The notes under the pieces were generated by a model, which saw only the letters and a list, made by a program, of their open reading frames with translations, was not told the DNA's origin and did no database searches. Shown here in pieces: positions 57,740 to 64,000 of a stretch of DNA of 64,000 bases. Position 1 is the first letter of the stretch, and the number at the start of each line of letters is the position of its first letter. This DNA is from Citreimonas salinaria (GTDB lineage Bacteria; Pseudomonadota; Alphaproteobacteria; Rhodobacterales; Rhodobacteraceae). The position numbers were made by a program, and so were the translations under genes. Location: assembly GCF_900107235.1 (NCBI RefSeq), contig NZ_FNPF01000005.1:62001-126000 (forward strand). The letters run 5' to 3'.

Positions 57740-58285
57740 ATAGCCCGCAGACCCCACAACGCGCCCCCCACGCGCGACACCGGCCCCCGCGTCAACGACC
57801 GCATCCGGGCCCCGGAAATCCGTCTCATCGGCGCCGAAGGCGAGAACGTCGGCGTCGTGACGCCCGCTCGCGGCATGGAACTGGCTGAACAGGCCGGGCT
57901 CGACCTGGTCGAGATCTCGCCCAACGCCAATCCGCCGGTCTGCAAGATCATGGATTTCGGCAAGTTCAAGTACGAACAGCAGAAGCGCGAATCCGAAGCC
58001 CGCAAGAAGCAGAAGACCATCGAGGTCAAAGAGGTCAAGTTCCGCCCCGGCACGGACACGCACGACTACGACGTCAAGATGCGCAACGTGCTGCGGTTCC
58101 TCGAGGCCGGCGACAAGGTGAAGATCACGCTGCGCTTCCGCGGCCGCGAGATGGCGCACCAGGACCTGGGTCGCGACCTGCTCGAACGCGTGGCCGAGGA
58201 CGTGAAGGAACACGGCAAGATCGAGAACATGCCGAAGATGGAGGGCCGGCAGATGATCATGATGATCGGCCCCGTCACCAAATGA
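57740..58285 (+). CDS. infC: Translation initiation factor IF-3, predicted ATA start
   Basis: IF-3 binds the 30S subunit and rejects wrong initiator pairings. The 181-residue protein (E. coli 180) has the N-terminal domain ([18 protein letters not shown] at about 20-37, then [21 protein letters not shown]), the Lys-rich linker [15 protein letters not shown] and the C-terminal domain with [15 protein letters not shown] and [13 protein letters not shown]. Translation appears to begin at ATA (57740), 7 nt after GGAG, since family sequence starts ARRPHNAPP right after it. E. coli infC uses AUU and autoregulates through it. The upstream in-frame ATG at 57665 precedes the predicted promoter. Confidence 0.95.
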   Translation: MARRPHNAPPTRDTGPRVNDRIRAPEIRLIGAEGENVGVVTPARGMELAEQAGLDLVEISPNANPPVCKIMDFGKFKYEQQKRESEARKKQKTIEVKEVKFRPGTDTHDYDVKMRNVLRFLEAGDKVKITLRFRGREMAHQDLGRDLLERVAEDVKEHGKIENMPKMEGRQMIMMIGPVTK

Positions 58286-58328
58286 ACCGTTGACCGGATA
58301 GCCGCACTTTTGCGGACCGACACGAACC

Positions 58329-58359
58329 AAAGGCTTGCGCCGTCGCGCAGGCCTTTTTT
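58329..58359 (+). terminator. Rho-independent terminator of infC
   Basis: AAAGGC-T-TGCGC pairs with GCGCA-G-GCCTTT across CGTC, then TTTTTT. It lies 44 bp after the stop. Confidence 0.9.
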
Positions 58360-58584
58360 CTTGGGCAGCCGGAGTGGTCCGCATCCGGCAGCGCGCGCTG
58401 TGCCGCACCTGCGACAGGAACCGGCCTGCACGACCTGTCCCGGCCGCGTGGCGCAGACGGATTCATCCGCTCGGCTCACTCTGCTGCACGGCAGGCACGA
58501 TCTGCGACGCTCCGGCCTGCGACTGACGCCCGGTCGGATCACGCCGTTCCGGCGGCACATCGTGCTGGATGCGACAGGCGGGCC
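58360..58584. other. Convergent intergenic stretch without visible features
   Basis: About 225 bp between the infC terminator and the end of the minus-strand molybdopterin-binding gene. I see no gene, repeat or clear terminator here. Confidence 0.6.
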
Positions 58585-59582
<998 letters not shown>

Positions 59583-59586
<4 letters not shown>

Positions 59587-60557
59587 GCGCCGCGCCGCAG
59601 CACGCGGGTCATCTGCGCGATGACCGACACGGCGATCTCGGCCGGCGACGCGGCGCCAAGATCAAGCCCCACCGGCGCATGGATGCGCGCGATCTGGGTT
59701 TCGGAGAACCCGGCCTCGGTCAGCCGCGCAACGCGCTTGGCATGCGTCCGTGTCGATCCCAGCGCACCGATGTAGAAGCAATCGGACGCCAGCGCCCGGT
59801 GCAGCGCGGGATCGTCCAGCTTGGGATCGTGCGTCAGCAGCACCAGTGCCGTGCGCGTGTCGGGCGCCAGCGCGTCCAGCGCCTCGTCCGGCCAGTCGTG
59901 CAGCAGCCGCGTGTCCGGGAATCGTTCGGGAGAGGCGAAGGCCTCGCGCGGATCGACGATCACCGGGTCGTATCCGGCGATCCGCGCCATCGGCAGCAGC
60001 GCCTGCGCGATGTGCACGCCGCCCACCACGATCAGCCGCAGCGGCGGGTTGTGGATCGCGACGAAGGTGCGCGGCGCATCCTCATCGAAACCCGAACGGT
60101 CGAGGCGGAATCGCTCGACGTGTCCGGACTCGTCCAGCCGTCGCGCCGCGGTTTCCAGGTCGGCGACATACGCCACCGGGCGCCGCTCGGCCCGCGCCGC
60201 GACCAGGTCGCGCAGCAGGGGTTCCGGAATCGCGCTGCCCACCGGCTCGACCAGCACACTGATCGTGCCGCCGCAGGCCAGCCCCACGGCGAACGCGTCG
60301 TCGTCGCTCACGCCGAATTCCAGCTCGCGCGCCTTGCCGTCCTCCAGAGCCTCGAGCGCCTCGACGATCACCGCGCCCTCGACGCAGCCGCCCGAGACGG
60401 AGCCCTCGATCGCGCCCTCGCCCGAGATCGCCAGTTGCGCGCCCACACGGCGCGGGGCCGAGCCCCAGGTCTGCGTGACCGTCGCCAGAACCGCCCCCTG
60501 CCCGGCCTCGTGCCAGCGCAGCGCAGTTTCCGGTATGCCGTCGAAATCCTCGCTCAT
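59583..60557 (-). CDS. XdhC/CoxI-family molybdoenzyme maturation factor
   Basis: A 324-residue protein with the two XdhC parts: an N-terminal XdhC_CoxI region with ATVTQTWGSAPRRVGAQLAI at about 25-44 and EGSVSGGCVEGAVI at about 51-64 (the conserved Cys), and a C-terminal Rossmann-like domain with RLIVVGGVHIAQALLPMA at about 175 and YIGALGSTRTHAKR at about 265. XdhC binds and protects the molybdenum cofactor before insertion into xanthine-dehydrogenase-like enzymes. GGAGGAGG precedes the ATG at 60557, which is preferred to the ORF start at 60578. It is co-translated with the next gene; no xdhAB genes are in view. Confidence 0.92.
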
Positions 60558-60595
60558 GCGATCGCCTCCTCCTAGCACGCGGCGTCGCCGCCGCG

Positions 60596-61777
60596 TCAGA
60601 CCTGCCGCGTCACGTCATGCGCGTAAAGCCAGTCAAACCCCCGCACCATCCGCTCCGGCGCCGCGCGGCCCAGCAGTCCCATCGCCAGGTGTGCCGAGCG
60701 GCGGATCAGCGGGTTGCGCAGGTGGTACTTCCACGCGTTCCCCTCGGCGGCCGCGATGACGCGCTCCACCCGCTTGCGCCGTAACGTCTGGTAGCGGGCA
60801 AGCGCCGCGTCCGTCCCGGCCTCGTCGCGCGCGTCCAAGCAGACCGCCAGCACCCAGGCATCCTCCAGGGCCATGTTCGCGCCCTGCGCGAGGAAGGGCA
60901 AGGTCGGATGCGCCGCGTCGCCCAGCAGCGCCACGCCCGGCCCGTGCCAGCGCCGCGCGACCTTGTGCCGGTGCAGGCCCCAGAGGCCGACGCTCTCGAC
61001 CGCGTTCAGCATCGCCGGCACGTCTCCGCCGAAGGCCGAGAAGGCCGCCCGCAGGGCATCCGGATCGTCCTCGTGGTCCCAGCCTTCTTCGGTCCAGGCG
61101 GCGCGTTCCTCGACCGCGACGAGGTTGATCGCCGCGCCGCCCCGCAGCGGGTAGCTGACGATGTGGCGACCCGGCCCCATGTGCACGCGGGCCTCGGGCG
61201 GATGGTCGATATCGTTGTCGATGACGGCGCGCCACGCCACCTGCCCGGTGAAGCGCGCCTTCTCCGCCCCCTCCAGCGCCGGCCGCAGGATCGAGCGCAC
61301 GCCGTCGGCGCCGATCACCAGCCCGGCCTCGGCCGTCGCGCCGCCTGCCAGCCGCAGGCCAACCGGCCGGCCCGGCGTCACGGCATGGACCCGACGGCCC
61401 AGCCTTATCTCGACCCCGGCCTCGTGCGCGGCGGTGGCAAGTACCGCGATCAGGTCGGCGCGGTGCACGAAGCGGTAATCCTGCCCCGGTGCGAGGCGCG
61501 ACAGGTCGAGCCGGACGACCTCGCGCCCCGCGGCATGGTCGCGCAGGCTGACCGCGCGCGCCTTGGGCGCCCCGGCGCGCACCTCGTCGCCCAGCCCGAG
61601 CGCGTCCAGCACCCTCAGGCCATTGGGACTGATCTGGATGCCCGCGCCCACCTCGGCGATCTCGCGCGACTGTTCCAGCACGCGCACACGCGCGCCGCGC
61701 CGCGCCAGCGCCAGCGCGCAGGCCAGCCCGCCGATCCCGGCGCCCAGCACCGTCACCGCCCGGCCCGCGACACTCAT
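60596..61777 (-). CDS. FAD-dependent aromatic monooxygenase (salicylate hydroxylase-like)
   Basis: A 393-residue class A flavin monooxygenase. The FAD Rossmann motif VLGAGIGGLACALALARRG is at about 10-28, the NADPH/FAD-linked GADGVRS at about 160 and the second FAD motif GDAAHPTLPFLAQGANMALEDA at about 283 (read as two parts). It resembles 3-hydroxybenzoate 6-hydroxylase and salicylate hydroxylase in overall pattern. No ring-cleavage genes are adjacent, so substrate and pathway are unknown. It lies 38 bp from the xdhC-like gene but is transcribed first, so all three minus-strand genes could share a promoter. Confidence 0.9.
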   Translation of the reverse strand: MSVAGRAVTVLGAGIGGLACALALARRGARVRVLEQSREIAEVGAGIQISPNGLRVLDALGLGDEVRAGAPKARAVSLRDHAAGREVVRLDLSRLAPGQDYRFVHRADLIAVLATAAHEAGVEIRLGRRVHAVTPGRPVGLRLAGGATAEAGLVIGADGVRSILRPALEGAEKARFTGQVAWRAVIDNDIDHPPEARVHMGPGRHIVSYPLRGGAAINLVAVEERAAWTEEGWDHEDDPDALRAAFSAFGGDVPAMLNAVESVGLWGLHRHKVARRWHGPGVALLGDAAHPTLPFLAQGANMALEDAWVLAVCLDARDEAGTDAALARYQTLRRKRVERVIAAAEGNAWKYHLRNPLIRRSAHLAMGLLGRAAPERMVRGFDWLYAHDVTRQV

Positions 61778-61795
61778 GCCCGGACCGCCGACGCG

Positions 61796-61821
61796 AAAAC
61801 GCCGGGGCGAAAACCCCGGCG
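61796..61821 (-). terminator. Rho-independent terminator of dksA
   Basis: On the minus strand CGCCGGGG pairs with CCCCGGCG across TTTTCG and is followed by TTTT. It lies about 57 bp after the dksA stop. Confidence 0.85.
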
Positions 61822-61877
61822 CGAATGTTTGATTGCAGCTCTCATGGCGCGGTCGTCCAAAGCCCGGTCGTCACGCC

Positions 61878-62333
61878 TCAATCGTCGCGATGGACCTTTT
61901 CGCGGCGCTCGTGCCGTTCCTGCGCCTCGAGGCTCATGGTCGCGATCGGCCGCGCATCCAGCCGCTTGAGGCTGATCGGCTCGCCGGTCACCTCGCAATA
62001 GCCGTATTCGCCCTCCTCGATGCGGCGCAGGGCCGAGTCGATCTTGGCGACCAGCTTGCGCTGGCGGTCGCGGGTGCGCAGTTCGATCGCGCGATCGGTC
62101 TCCTCGCTCGCGCGGTCGGTGACGTCGGGGATGTTGCGCGTGGCCTGCTGCAATCCCTCGATCGTGTCGCGGCTGTCGGCCAGAAGGTCGGATTTCCATG
62201 CCAGAAGCTTGCGCCGGAAGTATTCCAGCTGCTTTTCGTTCATGAAAGGTTCGTCCTCGGCCGGCCGGTAATCGTCAGGCAGGAAACTCTCGGGCTTCAT
62301 CTTGATCCCCTCGTCAACGCCAATATCCGACAT
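61878..62333 (-). CDS. dksA: RNA polymerase-binding factor DksA, single-cysteine type
   Basis: DksA binds the RNA polymerase secondary channel and acts with ppGpp on rRNA and amino-acid promoters. The 151-residue protein equals E. coli DksA in length. The coiled-coil tip motif DVTDRAS (Asp70, Asp73, Ala75) is intact. In the zinc-finger region only one of four Cys ligands remains (Cys113 in GYCEVTG); the others are Thr116, Ser134 and Ala137. The structure must therefore hold without zinc, as in other alphaproteobacterial DksA proteins. AGGGA lies about 6 nt before the ATG at 62333. A good terminator follows. Confidence 0.94.
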   Translation of the reverse strand: MSDIGVDEGIKMKPESFLPDDYRPAEDEPFMNEKQLEYFRRKLLAWKSDLLADSRDTIEGLQQATRNIPDVTDRASEETDRAIELRTRDRQRKLVAKIDSALRRIEEGEYGYCEVTGEPISLKRLDARPIATMSLEAQERHERREKVHRDD

Positions 62334-62464
62334 GGTATTTTCCCTAGATATCTGGCACCCCTGCGGGCAGCACTTAACCGAAGCCCCGACCGATGTCACT
62401 ACACTTTGCCGCGGCAATGTGGCGAAAAGGGGGCAGGTCCGTAACGCTTCGTGAAGGGGACGCC

Positions 62465-63307
62465 ATGCGCTTCGAAGGCACCGACGCCTACATCGCCACC
62501 GAGGATCTCACCATGGCCGTGAACGCCGCGGTGACGCTCGAACGCCCGCTGCTGGTCAAGGGCGAGCCCGGCACCGGCAAGACCGAACTGGCCCGCCAGG
62601 TGGCTGACGCGCTGGGCCTGCCGATGCTCGAATGGTCGATCAAGTCGACCACGAAGGCGCAGCAGGGTCTCTACGAATACGACGCGGTTTCGCGCCTGCG
62701 CGACAGCCAGCTGGGCGACGAACGGGTGCACGACGTGGCCAACTACATCCGCCGCGGCAAGCTGTGGCAGGCCTTCGACGCCGACGGCAAGGTGGTGCTG
62801 CTGATCGACGAGATCGACAAGGCCGACATCGAGTTCCCCAACGACCTTCTGCAGGAACTCGACCGGATGGAGTTCCACGTCTACGAGACCGGAGAGACGA
62901 TCCGCGCGCGCCACCGCCCCATCGTGATCATCACCTCGAACAACGAGAAGGAACTGCCCGACGCCTTCCTGCGCCGCTGCTTCTTCCACTACATCCGCTT
63001 CCCGGACGCGGACACGCTGCGCCGCATCGTCGCCGTTCACCATCCCGGCATCAAGCCCGCGCTGCTCAACACGGCGTTGGAACAGTTCTTCGAGATCCGC
63101 GAACAGCCCGGCCTCAAGAAGAAACCGTCCACTTCCGAGGTGCTCGACTGGCTGAAACTCCTGCTGGCCGAGGATCTCGCCCCCGAGGATCTCGAGCGCG
63201 ACGGCGCCAGTGCCCTGCCAAAACTGCACGGCGCGCTGCTGAAGAACGAACAGGACGTGCACCTGTTCGAGCGCCTGGCCTTCATGGCCCGCCGGCAGGG
63301 CCGATAG
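62465..63307 (+). CDS. MoxR-family AAA+ ATPase
   Basis: A 280-residue AAA+ protein of the MoxR type. Walker A GEPGTGKTE is at about 36-44, Walker B VVLLIDEIDKAD at about 110-121, sensor 1 in IITSNNEKELPDAFLRRC at about 156-173 with the arginine finger, and a C-terminal lid. MoxR proteins act as chaperones that remodel or insert metal centres with a partner carrying a von Willebrand factor A domain, usually encoded next door. Here the next gene is a convergent acyl-CoA dehydrogenase 1 bp away, so the partner is missing from the locus. AAGGGGACGCC precedes the ATG. Confidence 0.92.
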   Translation: MRFEGTDAYIATEDLTMAVNAAVTLERPLLVKGEPGTGKTELARQVADALGLPMLEWSIKSTTKAQQGLYEYDAVSRLRDSQLGDERVHDVANYIRRGKLWQAFDADGKVVLLIDEIDKADIEFPNDLLQELDRMEFHVYETGETIRARHRPIVIITSNNEKELPDAFLRRCFFHYIRFPDADTLRRIVAVHHPGIKPALLNTALEQFFEIREQPGLKKKPSTSEVLDWLKLLLAEDLAPEDLERDGASALPKLHGALLKNEQDVHLFERLAFMARRQGR

Positions 63308-63308
63308 T

Positions 63309-64000
63309 CTATCCCGCCGCCATCCGGTCCAGAACGACGCCCACCTCGCGCGCGGCCGTGGCGCCCGGCACCCGCCCGCCTTCGCCGGCGGCGCGCGTGA
63401 CCGCGTAGGCGTCGGAAACCGCCGCCGGCGCCCGGCGCAGCAGCACCGACGCCGTCAGCAGCGTCGCCGCCCGTTCGCAGAACCAGCGCCCCTCGGCCTC
63501 GGAGGGCAGGCCCGGCCACCGCGCGGCGAAATCCGCCAGCGCCGCGTCGTAGTGCCGGTTCTCGCCGCGTGCCGCCGCCAGTTCCGCGCGCAACGCCTCG
63601 CCCGCCTCGGGAACGCGCGCCAGCGTGCGCAGGATGTCCAGGCAGATCACGTTGCCCGAGCCCTCCCAGATGCCGTTCAGCGGCGCCTCGCGGTAGAGCA
63701 TCGGCAGGGGCGTGTCGTCGACGTAGCCCATGCCGCCCAGCACCTCCATCGCCTCGGCCACCACGACCGGGCAGCGCTTGTTCGACAGGAACTTCGCCAG
63801 CGCCACGCCGATCCGGGCAAAAGCCGTCTGCGCCGGGTCGTCGAAGGCCTGCGCCACGCGCATCCCCAGCGCCAGCGCGCCCTCGCGGTCCAGCGCCAGG
63901 TCCGCCAGCACCGCGCGCATCAGCGGCTGGTCGATCAGGCGCTTCTGGAACGTGCGCCGCCCGGCGCACCAGTGATGCGCCTCGATCAGCGCGGCCTGCA
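63309..64000 (-). CDS. AidB-like acyl-CoA dehydrogenase, 5' end outside the window
   Basis: The C-terminal part (about 230 residues) of an acyl-CoA dehydrogenase-fold flavoprotein. EVLGGMGYVDDTPLPMLYREAP followed by NGIWEGSGNVICLDILRTLAR is the AidB signature, read in two parts; ordinary dehydrogenases have an EGT motif there, with a different FAD-site context. AidB of E. coli is induced by alkylation damage, binds DNA and may destroy alkylating agents. The gene starts beyond position 64000, so domains 1 and 2 are not visible. It converges on the MoxR gene. Confidence 0.86.
   Translation of the reverse strand, partial: QAALIEAHHWCAGRRTFQKRLIDQPLMRAVLADLALDREGALALGMRVAQAFDDPAQTAFARIGVALAKFLSNKRCPVVVAEAMEVLGGMGYVDDTPLPMLYREAPLNGIWEGSGNVICLDILRTLARVPEAGEALRAELAAARGENRHYDAALADFAARWPGLPSEAEGRWFCERAATLLTASVLLRRAPAAVSDAYAVTRAAGEGGRVPGATAAREVGVVLDRMAAG

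Overview
The window is 64 kb of GC-rich, tightly packed bacterial chromosome. Gene content and order point to the Rhodobacteraceae (Alphaproteobacteria, Rhodobacter/Roseobacter group). The markers are an aglEFGAK-type alpha-glucoside operon, an Lrp / cysG / DUF2849 / cysI / cysH / DUF934 / ferredoxin-NADP reductase sulfate-assimilation cluster, a DUF1127 small protein, a DksA lacking most zinc ligands, an alphaproteobacterial GTTC-N7-GTTC SOS box in front of uvrA, and an ATTC-N8-GAAT site of the kind bound by Rhodobacter SqrR. There are no rRNAs, prophages, IS elements or CRISPR arrays. All genes look intact; only the last one is cut, by the window edge.

Layout. 0-8.3 kb: fumC, a P-loop ATPase, a PhoD-like phosphatase, metA (the predicted acetyl-CoA-using type), a lipoprotein hydrolase, ppk2, a TetR regulator and a secreted rhodanese. 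8.4-14.4 kb: tRNA-Leu(CAA), a YqaA/DedA membrane protein, dsbB, arginase, a 47-residue membrane microprotein, gap, a cupin protein, a DUF1127 protein, coaD and a CBS-pair protein. 14.4-22.4 kb: valine/branched-chain acid catabolism (LysR divergent from mmsA; acyl-CoA dehydrogenase, 3-hydroxyisobutyryl-CoA hydrolase and mmsB). An unrelated unknown gene and a glycosyltransferase split this set. A sulfide-type operator and a DUF2892 protein follow. 22.5-25.5 kb: uvrA under an SOS box.

25.6-39.4 kb is a sugar block. aglK-aglA-aglG-aglF-aglE on the minus strand import and hydrolyse alpha-glucosides. Divergent bgl-glk-pgm on the plus strand hydrolyse beta-glucosides, phosphorylate glucose and interconvert glucose phosphates. 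A DMT transporter and enolase follow. With gap and tpiA elsewhere, much of lower glycolysis is encoded here. 39.6-44.8 kb is an envelope block: a ketoacyl synthase, a dedicated ACP and lpxD (lipid A acylation), then a YcbB-type L,D-transpeptidase divergent from a YcbK/MepK-type endopeptidase, a probable 3-3 crosslink synthesis and cleavage pair.

45-50.2 kb: two tandem tRNA-Asp(GTC) genes, a protease-like/RimK ATP-grasp fusion, sufT-like and A-type Fe-S carrier genes separated by a secreted glycerophosphodiesterase, and tpiA. 50.3-58.3 kb: a cytochrome P450, the Lrp-flanked assimilatory sulfate-reduction operon, and infC, which appears to start at a non-canonical ATA codon. 58.6-64 kb: a molybdopterin-binding protein and XdhC (molybdoenzyme maturation), an FAD monooxygenase, dksA, an orphan MoxR ATPase and a partial AidB-like acyl-CoA dehydrogenase.

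The most notable signals are a two-block repeat (18 bp + 14 variable bp + 20 bp containing an 8-bp inverted repeat) found at two distant intergenic sites, two LacI/CRE-like palindromes 21 bp apart in front of metA, the ATA start of infC, the SOS and SqrR-type operators, and two uncharacterised families (DUF2849, DUF934) inside the sulfite-reduction operon. I found no clearly unprecedented multi-gene system.
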